A stretch of DNA of 64,000 nucleotides from Thalassotalea_F euphylliae (GTDB taxonomy: Bacteria; Pseudomonadota; Gammaproteobacteria; Enterobacterales; Alteromonadaceae): the NCBI RefSeq assembly GCF_042682785.1, contig NZ_JBHUIB010000003.1, positions 682,001 through 746,000 on the forward strand, given 5' to 3'. The translations under genes and the position numbers were made by a program. This document shows, piece by piece, positions 1 through 10,400 of the stretch; positions within the stretch are counted from its first letter, which is position 1; every line of letters begins with the position of its first letter. The notes beneath the pieces are model-generated. The model was not told where the DNA came from, did no database searches, and saw nothing but the letters and a program-made list of their open reading frames with translations.

Positions 1-230
1 TTGCTCATTTATTTGATGAACGTAATCCAGCGATTAAAGTGTTGTTAGAAATGGCTATCAAAGCGTGTAAAGCGCGCGGCAAGTACGTTGGTATTTGTGG
101 TCAAGGGCCTAGCGACCATGCTGATTTCGCAGCGTGGTTAGTAGAACAAGGCATTGACAGCGTATCTCTAAACCCGGATACGGTGTTACCAACTTGGTTA
201 TATTTGGCTGAGCAATATCCAGCTTCATAG
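1..230 (+). CDS. ppsA: phosphoenolpyruvate synthase, C-terminal end (partial)
   Basis: Only the last 75 codons are present; the reading frame is open from base 3, so the gene begins before the window. The protein end reads GICGQGPSDHADFAAWL and then SVSLNPDTVLPTW, which is the C-terminal PEP-binding (TIM-barrel) segment of PpsA with the conserved Cys-Gly-Gln and SLNPD motifs. PpsA makes phosphoenolpyruvate from pyruvate and ATP for gluconeogenesis in the cytoplasm. A strong terminator follows 21 bases after the stop, so it ends its transcript here. Recognition rests on family knowledge of these motifs; the fragment is short but the motifs are characteristic. Confidence 0.9.
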   Translation, partial: AHLFDERNPAIKVLLEMAIKACKARGKYVGICGQGPSDHADFAAWLVEQGIDSVSLNPDTVLPTWLYLAEQYPAS

Positions 231-541
231 TTGATGTAAATAACGACGAGTAAAAAGCCCGCAGTTAGCGGGCTTTTCTATATGTAACGTGTTTTAATCC
301 GATTCATTATTCCAAAACGTATTGATTAATTATTCACGTGGACATCCAATTGTCGCGTAAAATTGAATAGCCATGCTCTCTATATTAATAACCAGTTTTT
401 ATGCTCAAAAATAAGGCAAAAAGCTATCACTAGTTAGGCTAAAAAGTTCTTAATCTAATGTTGAGCTAGAGTAAACATTCAATAAAGGCGTGTTATACTG
501 AATGCCCCATAAAGTATTGCTGACATTAGATTAAAGTAGTT
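231..541. other. ppsA-ydiJ intergenic region
   Basis: It contains the ppsA terminator and then AT-rich DNA. Near its end is an extended -10 element TGTTATACT (491-499) without a clear -35, a plausible promoter for the dehydrogenase gene that starts at 542. I see no open reading frame or repeat in the rest. Confidence 0.6.
252..277 (+). terminator. rho-independent terminator of ppsA
   Basis: A perfect stem AAAGCCCGC / GCGGGCTTT with a five-base loop, flanked by A- and T-runs, starts 21 bases after the ppsA stop codon. Confidence 0.9.
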
Positions 542-3500
542 ATGTTACCTCGGTTAGATCCTGTTGAATTGATAAAACCTATTTATCAAGACTTTATTAA
601 CGCCTTAAAGCAAACCGCTTACTTAGGAGAGATAAACAGTCAATACAGTTCAAGGCTCGCGGTAGCGACTGACAATAGTGTTTATCAGCAATTACCTCAA
701 TTAGTACTTCACCCCCGTTCTAAACAAGACATTCAGTTAATTACTGAATTAGCGAATCAAGCAAGATTTAACGAAATAAAATTTAGTGCGCGTGGTGGTG
801 GGACAGGGACTAATGGACAGAGTTTAACGCCTGGCATTGTGATTGATTTATCTAAATTCATGAATCGAATTTTAGAAATCAATGTAGAAGAAAATTGGGT
901 GCGCGTTGAAGCAGGTGTCGTAAAAGATCAACTTAACGATTATTTACGCCCTCATGGCTTTTTCTTTTCGCCTGACTTATCCACGTCCAATAGGGCAACG
1001 ATAGGTGGCATGGTAAATACTGATGCTTCGGGGCAAGGTTCTTTAGTCTATGGTAAAACCTCAGACCATGTACTTGGTTTGGAAACGGTGCTAGCCAATG
1101 GTACGTTATTAGCCACGTCGCCGATGTCCGTTTCAGATGCTGAAAAGCGAGCTGAGCAGGGCGATACCAAGGCTGAAGTTATTTCAACAGTGCTAAATAC
1201 GTGTCGCGATAATCGTGAATTAATTCTGCGTAAGTTTCCGCGTTTAAATAGATTTTTAACCGGTTACGATTTGGAACATGTATTTAATGATGATTTGACT
1301 GAATTCGACCTTTCGAGGGTCATTACCGGTTCAGAGGGCTCGTTAGGTATTGTTTGTGAAGCAAAGCTTAATTTGACGCCAATTTCGAAAGCCAAAGCGT
1401 TGGTAAACATCAAGTATGACAGTTTTGATTCGGCGTTAAGGCACTCTCCCGATCTTGTTAAAGCAGAAGCGACCTCAGTTGAAACTATTGATAGCAAGGT
1501 ATTAAATTTAGCCAAGCAGGATATTATTTGGCACACCGTCAGTGATTTAATCACTGACGTACCCGATGCCGTAATGGACGGCCTGAACATGGTCGAATAC
1601 AACGATGTTTCTACTGATGCACTTGAACAGCGCATAGCAACACTTGAAGACATTTTGGCCCAAGACATTGCGGCCGATAAGGGTATTATTGGTTACCAAA
1701 TTACTTATGACCTACCCAGCATTGGTAGGCTTTATGCGATGCGTAAGAAGGCGGTGGGCTTACTTGGCAACACCGAGGGCAATCAAAAGCCATTAGCCTT
1801 TGCTGAAGATACGGCAGTGCCACCGGAAAATTTAGCTGACTTTATCGTAGAGTTTCGAGAATTGCTCGATAGCCATAATTTACAATACGGTATGTTTGGC
1901 CATGTTGATGCTGGTGTGCTTCATGTAAGGCCTGCCCTTGATATGTGTGATCCTGAGCAAGAGAAATTACTGCGCGATATCTCTGACAAAGTCGTAGCAT
2001 TAACGGCTAAATATGGTGGTTTAATGTGGGGTGAACATGGCAAAGGCTATCGTAGTGAATATGGACCGGAGTTTTTTGGCGAAACACTTTTCACTGAATT
2101 ACGGCGTGTAAAAGCGGCGTTTGATCCGAAGAATAAAATGAATCCAGGCAAAATTTGTACGCCTTTGGATTCTAAAGAGAAACTTGTTTCAGTAGACGAT
2201 GTAAAGCGAGGCTATTTTGATCGCCAAATATCAACGCCAGTAAAAACCTCTTTTGATTCAGTTTTGGGTTGTAACGGAAATGGCTTGTGTTTCAACTATG
2301 ACGTTAATAGTCCAATGTGTCCTTCTTCAAAAGTAACTCGAGATCGACGCCACTCTCCAAAAGGTCGCGCTGGCTTGATGCGTGAATGGTTGAGGCTTGT
2401 CGAAAAGCAAGGCGTAGATATTCTCTCGCTTGAAAAAGACATTCAAGGTACATCTGTTAAACAGCTACTGAACAAAGTTTCGAATAAATTGTTGGGTGAG
2501 CCACAAGAAGATTTTTCTCATGAAGTAATGGACGCCATGCAAGGCTGTTTAGCGTGTAAAGCCTGTGCAAGCCAGTGTCCAATCAAGGTGGATGTGCCAG
2601 ATTTTAGGGCGAGATTTATTAACTTATACCACAGCCGTTATTTCAGGCCGATGAAAGATCATCTGGTTGCCAATGTTGAAACCATGGCGCCGCTGATGGC
2701 GAAAATGCCTAAGGTCGTTAACGGCGTATTGAGCTCAGGGATTTATAAAAAGTTGTCTAAAACAGCGATTGGTTATGTTGATACACCATTATTGAGCTAT
2801 CCCACGTTGAAGCAACGACTTGCCAATCGCGAGTTTACGCAATTTAATTTAGAACAATTGAAATTGCGCACGCAAGAAGAGCGCTCGAGAACTGTACTTA
2901 TCGTTCAAGACCCGTTTACTTCCTTCTATGATGCAAAATCTGTCGAAGCAATGATGGTATTGGCTAAAAAGCTTGGCTTTGATCCGATTTTGTTGCCATT
3001 TAAGCCAAATGGTAAGCCGCAGCATGTGAAGGGCTTTTTGAGCCGTTTTGCAAAAACAGCAGCAAATACTGCAGCCTTCCTTAATGAACTACACACATTA
3101 GGTATCCCCATGATAGGAATGGACGCATCGCTTGCGCTTTGTTATCGCGATGAATATAAACAAATTTTAAACGGTGAGCGCGGGGAGTTCGAAGTGCTTT
3201 TAGCGCACGAATGGTTGTTGAGTGTTTATAAAAACACTGATAACCAAGCCTTAGATACAGCCGCCCAAACGAATTACCAGTTGTTTAGTCACTGTACTGA
3301 AAAAACCGCGTTACCAAAATCAGAAACACAATGGCAGGAAATTTTTCAGCATTATAATTTGTCGTTGGACAAAGTCAGTGTTGGATGTTGTGGTATGGCA
3401 GGTACTTATGGTCATGAAGCGTCTAACTTAGATAATTCAAAAAGCTTGTTTGAAATGAGTTGGCAGGGGAAACTCAACAATCTTGATGAAAGGCAAGTTG

Positions 3501-3595
3501 TTGTAACAGGTTTTTCATGCCGAAGTCAGGCAAAAAGGTTTGCTAAAGTTAGAGCCAGACATCCTGTGGAAGTGCTTGCTGAGGCACTTCAATAA
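542..3595 (+). CDS. ydiJ: YdiJ-type FAD/4Fe-4S dehydrogenase (probable D-2-hydroxyacid dehydrogenase)
   Basis: This 1017-residue protein fuses an FAD-binding oxidoreductase to an iron-sulfur module, the length and layout of E. coli YdiJ. The FAD (PCMH-type) domain fills about residues 40-270 (RGGGTGTNGQS, ITGSEGSLG), followed by the FAD-oxidase C-terminal domain to about 560 (HVDAGVLHVRP, GEHGKG). A Cys-rich segment at about 575 and a classical CLACKACASQCP cluster motif at about 670 bind Fe-S, and a CCG-type motif (GCCGMAG) lies near 948. It probably oxidises a D-2-hydroxyacid such as D-2-hydroxyglutarate or D-lactate and passes electrons on towards the respiratory chain; the exact substrate cannot be read from sequence. 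It stands alone, downstream of ppsA, with its own promoter and terminator. Confidence 0.88.
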   Translation: MLPRLDPVELIKPIYQDFINALKQTAYLGEINSQYSSRLAVATDNSVYQQLPQLVLHPRSKQDIQLITELANQARFNEIKFSARGGGTGTNGQSLTPGIVIDLSKFMNRILEINVEENWVRVEAGVVKDQLNDYLRPHGFFFSPDLSTSNRATIGGMVNTDASGQGSLVYGKTSDHVLGLETVLANGTLLATSPMSVSDAEKRAEQGDTKAEVISTVLNTCRDNRELILRKFPRLNRFLTGYDLEHVFNDDLTEFDLSRVITGSEGSLGIVCEAKLNLTPISKAKALVNIKYDSFDSALRHSPDLVKAEATSVETIDSKVLNLAKQDIIWHTVSDLITDVPDAVMDGLNMVEYNDVSTDALEQRIATLEDILAQDIAADKGIIGYQITYDLPSIGRLYAMRKKAVGLLGNTEGNQKPLAFAEDTAVPPENLADFIVEFRELLDSHNLQYGMFGHVDAGVLHVRPALDMCDPEQEKLLRDISDKVVALTAKYGGLMWGEHGKGYRSEYGPEFFGETLFTELRRVKAAFDPKNKMNPGKICTPLDSKEKLVSVDDVKRGYFDRQISTPVKTSFDSVLGCNGNGLCFNYDVNSPMCPSSKVTRDRRHSPKGRAGLMREWLRLVEKQGVDILSLEKDIQGTSVKQLLNKVSNKLLGEPQEDFSHEVMDAMQGCLACKACASQCPIKVDVPDFRARFINLYHSRYFRPMKDHLVANVETMAPLMAKMPKVVNGVLSSGIYKKLSKTAIGYVDTPLLSYPTLKQRLANREFTQFNLEQLKLRTQEERSRTVLIVQDPFTSFYDAKSVEAMMVLAKKLGFDPILLPFKPNGKPQHVKGFLSRFAKTAANTAAFLNELHTLGIPMIGMDASLALCYRDEYKQILNGERGEFEVLLAHEWLLSVYKNTDNQALDTAAQTNYQLFSHCTEKTALPKSETQWQEIFQHYNLSLDKVSVGCCGMAGTYGHEASNLDNSKSLFEMSWQGKLNNLDERQVVVTGFSCRSQAKRFAKVRARHPVEVLAEALQ

Positions 3596-3673
3596 AAGCT
3601 TGAAGTGTCCGAAACAGAATGTAAGGAATATAAGAATTCTTGCACGTTAATCGACCTGGGTGGGTCAGACAAT

Positions 3674-3699
3674 AAAAAGGAGGCTGAAGCCTCCTTTTT
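3674..3699. terminator. bidirectional terminator between ydiJ and the alkaline phosphatase gene
   Basis: AAAAAGGAGGCT and AGCCTCCTTTTT form a near-perfect stem with A-run on one side and T-run on the other. It lies between two convergent genes and can serve both strands. Confidence 0.9.
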
Positions 3700-3730
3700 A
3701 TATTCCTAACGTAAGATAAACATCCATGTG

Positions 3731-5074
3731 TTATTGTTGAGTGCTGTCGATCAAATTAAAAATCTTTTTAGCGATGTCAGTATTATCCTGATTTCCAGCA
3801 AATACTGCTGCATGTTTGCCAAACGCAATGACAGGTACGTCTACAGCAGTGTGGCCACTAGTAGTCCAGCCTGTATATGTTCGGACATCAATGATTTCTT
3901 TGATCTCTTTTTCAATGGCACGTACCTTTTTCCACGATGCTAATTCACTATCCGCAAACACCTCATCTTGCTTTGAAAAAATGGCTTTTATTTCTTCTTC
4001 TGTTAATTCAAAGTTAAACAGTTCGTTCACCTTAGCTTTGCTTAGTTTTTCTTCGGATAACTGTTTCGCAATAAAGTTGGGAGAGTGTTTCATTCGATGG
4101 ATAATTTCTGGTTTCCATAAATAGTCACCATTGACACCCAATGTCACGCCGCCGGTAGAGTGGTCGGCTGTTAAGATAACGGTGGTGTTTGGATTTTTAG
4201 CAACAAATTGCTCGAGTACCTGCATAGTTGCGTCTAAATCTGCCATCTCAAGTAAGGCAGCTGCAATATCATTACTGTGTCCAGCCCAGTCAACTTGGCT
4301 TGCTTCCACTAACATGAAAAACGGTTTGTCGTTATCAAGTAAGCGAAGCGCATGAGATGTCATATTGGCAAGACGGCCTTTTTCGTCATCCAGTGCCCAT
4401 GGTAATCCTACATCGGCAAATAAGCCAAGTGCTGGCTTGCCAACACGAAGATTAGCAAGGTCGTCATATTTGTCGACATATTGAAAACCTTGTTGTTGAA
4501 GTTCTTCGACTAAATTTCGATCTTCTCGGATAAAATATTTCCAACCGCCGCCAAGCAATACATCAAACTTCACATTGTTGTTAATTTTTTCATCAACGTA
4601 ACTGTTCGCAATGGCGTCGTAATTTTTTCGGCTTTCATTATGAGCGAGGTAAGAAGCAGGAGTTGCGTGATTAACCTGTGATGTCACCACCACTCCTGTT
4701 TTCATGTTTAATGTTTTAGCATGTTCGAGAACGGTTAATAAGGGCTTCTTATTAACGTCTACACCAATCGCACCATTATAACTTTTTACGCCAGTTGATA
4801 GTGCTGTAGCACTGGCTGCAGAATCGGTTACATAGCCTGACATTTTAGCAGGGTAAGTGCTTGATGTACCAACTAAATATTTATCAAAAATTGTAGTTTC
4901 GACTTTATTAGTTTCCGGGTTATCCTGAAAATACCTGTATGCGGTGGTATATGTTGGTCCCATGCCATCGGCAACCACCATAATGATGTTGTCCGCCCCG
5001 ATATCTTGATTAGTGGTTGCGTATGCCGAAGAAATAGAAACGCTTAGACACAAAGTCGTTAGTAATTTACGCAT
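3731..5074 (-). CDS. secreted alkaline phosphatase (PhoA family)
   Basis: A 447-residue enzyme with an N-terminal signal peptide (about residues 1-19, ending AYA) and the alkaline phosphatase fold. VADGMG carries the first metal-binding Asp (36), TDSAASAT carries the phosphorylated Ser (85), and QVDWAGHSND, LTADHSTGG and TSGHTAVDVP supply the remaining Zn/Mg ligands. It removes phosphate from monoesters in the periplasm or outside the cell. It is the third gene of a minus-strand operon after the RutR-like regulator and the EEP hydrolase, 11 bases behind the latter. I infer that its job here is to dephosphorylate nucleotides to nucleosides, rather than general phosphate scavenging; I saw no Pho box. 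Confidence 0.92.
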   Translation of the reverse strand: MRKLLTTLCLSVSISSAYATTNQDIGADNIIMVVADGMGPTYTTAYRYFQDNPETNKVETTIFDKYLVGTSSTYPAKMSGYVTDSAASATALSTGVKSYNGAIGVDVNKKPLLTVLEHAKTLNMKTGVVVTSQVNHATPASYLAHNESRKNYDAIANSYVDEKINNNVKFDVLLGGGWKYFIREDRNLVEELQQQGFQYVDKYDDLANLRVGKPALGLFADVGLPWALDDEKGRLANMTSHALRLLDNDKPFFMLVEASQVDWAGHSNDIAAALLEMADLDATMQVLEQFVAKNPNTTVILTADHSTGGVTLGVNGDYLWKPEIIHRMKHSPNFIAKQLSEEKLSKAKVNELFNFELTEEEIKAIFSKQDEVFADSELASWKKVRAIEKEIKEIIDVRTYTGWTTSGHTAVDVPVIAFGKHAAVFAGNQDNTDIAKKIFNLIDSTQQ

Positions 5075-5085
5075 GAATTATCCAG

Positions 5086-6276
5086 TTATTTAATTTTTAG
5101 GTCGACCCACACTAAACGGTGGTCTGATGATGCACTTCTGTCAGAGACAAGGCGATACATAGGTGATGTTTGCTCTGGCCAGAAAACACCGCTATCAACA
5201 ACATCCCAACCTTGGTTAGATGGCAGCACGTAATCTGCGCGCATACCCCAGTATGCGGTGTGATGTTTGCCGTTTGGGTTGTCAGAGCGATGTTTCTCGC
5301 CACCTTGGCTAGCAGGTTTTGGATCATTGATATTACTATGTGACAGCAATGTACCAATACCCGACATAACAGCGTCGCCATCTGTCGTTGAAGCATTTAA
5401 ATCGCCTAAAATAACGAAACGACTATACTGCGCTATGCCACCTTTATGACCAGTATCGTCATAAATATAACTTGCTTTCTCAGGTGTTATGTAATCTGTC
5501 CAGAAACGAATTTCATCGTGATTTCTTTTACCGTTTCTATCTTCTGGGCCATCAAACACCGGTGGTGTTGGGTGGCTGGCTAACACTCTTACCGATTTCC
5601 CATTAACAAGAACCGGTATATCCCAATGAGATTTAGAGGAGAGTCGGAAATGAGAAAGAATCTCTTCATTGTAGTAAGGTTGTTTGGTGTCAGGGTTTAT
5701 TGGCAACATTGCTTGCGGCATATCTTGCCATTTAAACTGCTGAAACGTTCTTATGTCATTTTGGTCGATTGGAAATTTTGACAATAATGCCATTCCAAAA
5801 TGGCCGGGGAAGTGCCCATATCCATAAGTGTCTTGTGGCTGAGTAATTTCACCGTCGTCGTTGATGTCTATTGGGAATTTAACGCCAGTGTTTACGGGGC
5901 CTTGAAAATAATAAGGGTAATCAACGGCATTTTGTTTATGCTGACTTTCGTTAAGATAACGTTTGATGAATTGTTTCAGTGCTATTCCATTATTATCAGT
6001 TCTATCAAATTCATTGATAAGCAGAATGTCAGGGTTTACACGTTGAATAATCTCAGCAATGTTTTTTATTTGCTGGTGATTATTTGCCAAAGACTCACCG
6101 AGTTCTTTGCCTGTAGGCTTTTGTGATTCTCGTTGACCTTTTGGTAAATAGTTCAAGGCTTCCATGCTGACATTAAATGTAGCGATTCGAATTGTTTTCG
6201 TTTCTTCGCTCATTGCTACTCCTGAAATTGCCTGAGATAGCAAAGCCGCTGTCACAGAAGCGTAATATTTATTCAT
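5086..6276 (-). CDS. secreted endonuclease/exonuclease/phosphatase (EEP) family protein
   Basis: A 396-residue protein with a signal peptide (about residues 1-22) and the EEP fold shared by DNase I, exonuclease III and inositol phosphatases. Visible catalytic elements are ATFNVS (33-38), the metal-binding Glu in INEFDR (89), GDLNAS at about 292 and the terminal SDHR (Asp385/His386). The start codon overlaps the regulator stop by one base (TAATG), so the two are translationally coupled, and the alkaline phosphatase follows 11 bases later. The fold alone cannot separate nuclease from phosphodiesterase or phosphomonoesterase; the link with a RutR-like regulator and nucleoside genes makes nucleic-acid or nucleotide hydrolysis the best inference. 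Confidence 0.85.
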   Translation of the reverse strand: MNKYYASVTAALLSQAISGVAMSEETKTIRIATFNVSMEALNYLPKGQRESQKPTGKELGESLANNHQQIKNIAEIIQRVNPDILLINEFDRTDNNGIALKQFIKRYLNESQHKQNAVDYPYYFQGPVNTGVKFPIDINDDGEITQPQDTYGYGHFPGHFGMALLSKFPIDQNDIRTFQQFKWQDMPQAMLPINPDTKQPYYNEEILSHFRLSSKSHWDIPVLVNGKSVRVLASHPTPPVFDGPEDRNGKRNHDEIRFWTDYITPEKASYIYDDTGHKGGIAQYSRFVILGDLNASTTDGDAVMSGIGTLLSHSNINDPKPASQGGEKHRSDNPNGKHHTAYWGMRADYVLPSNQGWDVVDSGVFWPEQTSPMYRLVSDRSASSDHRLVWVDLKIK

Positions 6277-6914
6277 TATTTCGTTATTCCACAGCCTCGA
6301 AGGATGACATCAGTTAAAAACCTTGTGACTTGCTCTTGGTCTTCTTCTTCATAATCTGCTCGGTTCATCACAGTAAGGATTTGTGTTTCAAAATCTGCGT
6401 AATGTTGTGTAGAAGACCAAATAAGAAAAATTAAATTGTATGGGTCAACGTCCGCCATTTCGCCATTATCAATCCAAGTTTGGAATAAGGCTGCTTTTTC
6501 TCGAACCCATTTGCGCAAATAGGTGCGTGCAAACTCTTTTAAATGTTGCGCCCCTTGGATAATTTCCATGGCATAGATTTTAGAAGAACTAGGGTGTTCG
6601 AATGACATTTTTACTTTCGAAGCAATAAACTTTTCTATTGCTGCCTTAGGTCCGTCGGAAGGATCTATATCACCTATGCCTTGGTCCCACATATCTAGTG
6701 TTTGCTCTAATACAGCGTGATAAATGTTTTCTTTGTTTTTGAAGTAATAAAGGATGTTTGCTTTAGGCAATCCAGCTCTGTCGGCTATAGATTGGACAGT
6801 GGCGCCTTTGTATCCTTGTAGAATGAATTCTTCTTGTGCAGCAGCTAAGATTTTCGCCTCACTTTGGATGCGAATCTTTCCTTGTTTCGGTTCTTTTTTT
6901 TCTTCTTCTTTCAT
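6276..6914 (-). CDS. TetR-family regulator of the RutR subgroup
   Basis: About 212 residues. The N-terminal helix-turn-helix (about 35-60) includes PKANILYYF, close to the recognition region of E. coli RutR. The C-terminal part keeps the RutR signature VREKAALF, DPYNLIFLIWSSTQHYADF. RutR in E. coli senses uracil or thymine and binds TTGACCA-N2-TGGTCAA. Palindromes of this type are found in this window in front of cdd and deoB, and degenerate ones flank this gene, so autoregulation and control of the nucleoside locus are likely. I chose the ATG at 6914; an in-frame TTG lies one codon upstream at 6917. No rutABCDEFG genes are present, so the subgroup appears to serve salvage rather than ring degradation here. 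Confidence 0.87.
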   Translation of the reverse strand: MKEEEKKEPKQGKIRIQSEAKILAAAQEEFILQGYKGATVQSIADRAGLPKANILYYFKNKENIYHAVLEQTLDMWDQGIGDIDPSDGPKAAIEKFIASKVKMSFEHPSSSKIYAMEIIQGAQHLKEFARTYLRKWVREKAALFQTWIDNGEMADVDPYNLIFLIWSSTQHYADFETQILTVMNRADYEEEDQEQVTRFLTDVILRGCGITK

Positions 6915-6999
6915 CAAACTCTGACCAATAAAATCCCTGTTCTAGGGTAAAAACTGTAACGGCTAAAGTGTACAACAGATTATTACTAGAAAATAGTGT

Positions 7000-7015
7000 T
7001 TAACCAGTTAGTCAA
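7000..7015. promoter_or_regulatory. candidate RutR-type operator near the regulator gene
   Basis: TTAACCAGTTAGTCAA matches the TTGACCA-N2-TGGTCAA pattern at 12 of 14 specified positions. It lies about 85 bases upstream of the regulator start. On the minus strand its distal half reads TTGACT, a -35-like hexamer, so binding could repress the regulator-EEP-phosphatase operon. Weaker than the two boxes further downstream. Confidence 0.5.
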
Positions 7016-7292
7016 CACAAGCGTTCGTTTATATAAAATTAGTGTTAAACAAATAAGACATAAGTTGTTTTTATAACTAAAGTCTTCGTATTAAAAAAAC
7101 AATATTTGAATAAATAATATAAATATATCCACCTGGTAAGTTTTTGCTTCTGCTATAAAAGCGTAGCAAATACAGACGGATAGAGATGTGGTGCGGTTAA
7201 ATTTATATTGCGATGTTTTGACGGGGAACTACGAAAAATAGAGTAATTATTCAGTGATTAAAAATAATTCATCTATTGATTTAAATTAATAC

Positions 7293-7308
7293 CTGACCAA
7301 ATAGACAA
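7293..7308. promoter_or_regulatory. weak RutR-type operator upstream of the Oar-like receptor
   Basis: CTGACCAAATAGACAA has a perfect left half (TGACCA) and a right half that keeps 4 of 6 bases (TAGACA). It ends 12 bases before the candidate -35 hexamer of the receptor gene. Confidence 0.4.
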
Positions 7309-7422
7309 AGTGTAATGATTTTGTCATTTTTTTCTGCTTTAATATACGCCGTAACAAAAACGTCACAAGTGTTTCGTTGTGTAAACACGAAATATAAAAA
7401 TTAAAAACCAAGGAAAAGTAAG

Positions 7423-10400
7423 ATGAATAGTCATCGTCTCTCACAAATCGCTGGTGCTGTTGTAGTAGCGCTTGGCCTATCAGGTCCAGTAATGGCAAAT
7501 ACCATTACGTCTGGTGTTAAAGGTCAAATCGTTGATACAAATGGCGCGCCTGTAACTGACACTACTATTACAATTACTCACGTACCATCAGGTACAAGTA
7601 AATCAGTTACGGTTAACCAAGCTGGTAACTTCTCAACAAAAGGTCTACGTGTTGGTGGTCCATACTCAATTGTAGTGGACTCTCAATCATTAGAAGACCA
7701 AGTAATCAATGATGTTTACTTGTCAGTTGGTGAAGCTTACCCGTTAAACCTTACGCTTAACGAGATTCAAGATGTTGAACGTATCGAAGTTACAGGTCGT
7801 GTTATCAGTGCAAATGCTGGTGGTACAGGCCCTGCGACTCACTTCGGTATCGAAGAACTAGAAAACTTACCTGCTATCAACCGTGATATCAAAGATATTG
7901 TTCGTGTTGATCCTCGTATTTACATTGACGAAACTAGCTCTGATTCAATTCAGTGTGGTGGTGCTCACCCTCGCTTTAACTCGTTAACACTTGACGGCGT
8001 TCGTATGAATGACCGTTTTGGCCTTAATAGTAATGGTTACCCAACAGAGCGTATTCCATTCTCTTACGATGCCATTGAACAAGTAGCTGTAGAATTAGCA
8101 CCTTACGACGTTAACTACGGTGGTTTCACAGCGTGTAACATCAACGCTGTATCAAAGTCTGGTACTAACGAAGTAACTGGTGGTTTCTTCTACGATTACA
8201 CGTCTGATTCACTTAAAGGTGACAAGATTGAAGGCGAAAAAGTAGATAATGGAGACTACACAGAAGAACGTTACGGCTTCAATGTTGGTCTTCCTCTTAT
8301 AGAAGACAAGCTATTCTTATTCGTTGCTTATGAAGAGCTAGAAGGTGCAGAATTATTCACTTACCCTGGTTTGGGCGATGATGTAACAGCAGCAGATGTT
8401 GAGCGCGTTCGTGCGATTGCTAGTAACCTATACAACTACGACATCGGCGGTAACCCAGCAAGTATGCCGGTTGAAGATGAAAAGCTACTAGTTAAAGTTG
8501 ACTGGAACATTAACGAAGATCACCGTGCAGCATTCGTATACAACTACAATGATGGTTTCTCACTTAGTCAGTCGGATTCAAGCGACATCACATTTGATAG
8601 CCATTTCTATGAGCGTGGTGCTGAGTTCACTTCAATTGTAGGTTCATTATACTCATCCTGGTCTGATAACTTCGAGACTGAAATTCGTGTTGAGTCTTCA
8701 GAGTTAGATAACCGTCAAATTTCATTAGACGCTGACAGCAGCTTCGCTGAAGTTCAGATTGACGTAAACAACTCAACGTTATTCATCGGTCCAGATGATT
8801 CTCGCCAATCAAATAAGCTTGATTGGGAAAATTTATCATTCAAAGTCTCTGGTACTTATTACCTTGATGAGCATGAAATTACTGCCGGCTTCGAATATGA
8901 AGACTTAGAAGTATTCAACTTATTTATGCAGCACACACAAGGTGAATACCGTTTCGATAGCATCGAAGATTTTGAAGCAGGTACGCCAGCTCGTATTTAC
9001 TACAACAACTCTGCGGGTACTAACAACCCTAACGATGTAGCAGCAACTTTCTCTTACCAGCAAAACACCTTCTACGTACAAGACGTTTGGAGCCTTGATG
9101 AGTACGACTTAACGTTAACTTACGGTCTACGTTACGACTGGTACACAAGTGATGACAAGCCTCGTTACAATGCTAAGTTTGAAGAGCGTTACGGTTATGC
9201 AAACAACAATAACTTCGACGGTATTGACTTACTTCAACCACGTTTCGGCTTCAACTGGATTGCAGATGATCAATTAGAAATCCGTGGTGGTTTCGGTCTA
9301 TTCTCTGGTGGTAACCCGAACGTATGGATTTCAAACAGCTACTCAAATGATGGTCTGGTACAAATCGGTCTTCAAGATCGCTCTCGTGAATCTTTATTTG
9401 ATAAGCCATTAACTGGTGAAGGTCGTCCAATTTACGACATTCCACAAGCATTGTACGATGAAATTGCTTCAATTCCAGAAGAGTCAGGTGACGGTTCTGT
9501 AAATGCAATTGACCCTGATTTCGAAATTCCTTCAGAGTGGAAGTACTCATTAGGTGCGACATTCATCACTGAAGATGAGTACATCATTAACGCTGACTTC
9601 ATCTATACACAAAAGAAAGACCAAGCAATCATCAACAACATTGGTTATGACTACCGTGCAGATGGTGCGGTAGCGCCAGACGGTCGTCCTTTATATGAGC
9701 AAGTTGTTGACGGTCGTTTTTCTGACTTCTTATTAACGAATGTTGATGGCGATGACGGTACGTCGCAAGTATTCTCATTCAGTGTTGCTAAGAGCTATGA
9801 CTTTGGTTTAGATGCGTCAATCGGTTATGCATACACTGATTCAGAAGACGTAAGTCCAATGACTAGTTCTGTAGCGGGTTCGAACTACTCTTTCTTCGCT
9901 CGTACAGATCCTAACAATCCAGGTGTTTCGACATCAGATTATGAAATTCCACACCGCTTTACATTGAACTTGAGCTATGGTCATGACTTCTTTGATGGTT
10001 ACACGACTCGTTTCTCATTGTTCGCTACACGTAGTGAAGGTAAGCGTGTTTCATACACATTCCACCGCTCAGATTCACAATTTGGTGATTCAAACTGGTC
10101 TAACAGTAGTCAGTTAATGTATGTACCGACAGTGAACGATCCGTTAGTGACATACGCTGATGGTTTTGACGTTGATGGTTTCCACCAATGGATTGATGAT
10201 GCTGGTTTAGGTAAGTACCGTGGTGGTATTGCACCTCGTAACCAATTAGACGCGGGTTGGTGGACAAAAGTTGACCTTAAAATCAGCCAAGATCTTCCTG
10301 GTCTAGTTGAAGGTCACAAAGGTAAAGTATTCTTCGTAATCGAAAATATCGGTAACATGATTAACGATGATTGGGGTGTATTGAAGCAATATAACTTCAA

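Larger units (their letters stand above)
6915..7422. other. divergent regulatory region, RutR-like regulator / Oar-like receptor
   Basis: About 505 AT-rich bases between divergent genes. It holds a degenerate RutR-type palindrome near the regulator (7000-7015), another near the receptor promoter (7293-7308), a candidate receptor promoter (TTGTCA 7321-7326, TATACG 7343-7348, 16-base spacer) and a small leader hairpin TTTCGT/ACGAAA (7372-7392). No credible open reading frame is seen. Confidence 0.6.

Noticed and set aside
252..277. Possible small RNA from the hairpins after genes (252, 10557, 12419, 20352, 49565)
   Set aside because: All have the stem-loop plus T-run form of ordinary rho-independent terminators; no independent promoter is seen.
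6921..6936. RutR half-site CTGACCA just before the regulator start
   Set aside because: Only the left half matches; the right half (AAAATCC) does not, so it is not counted as an operator.
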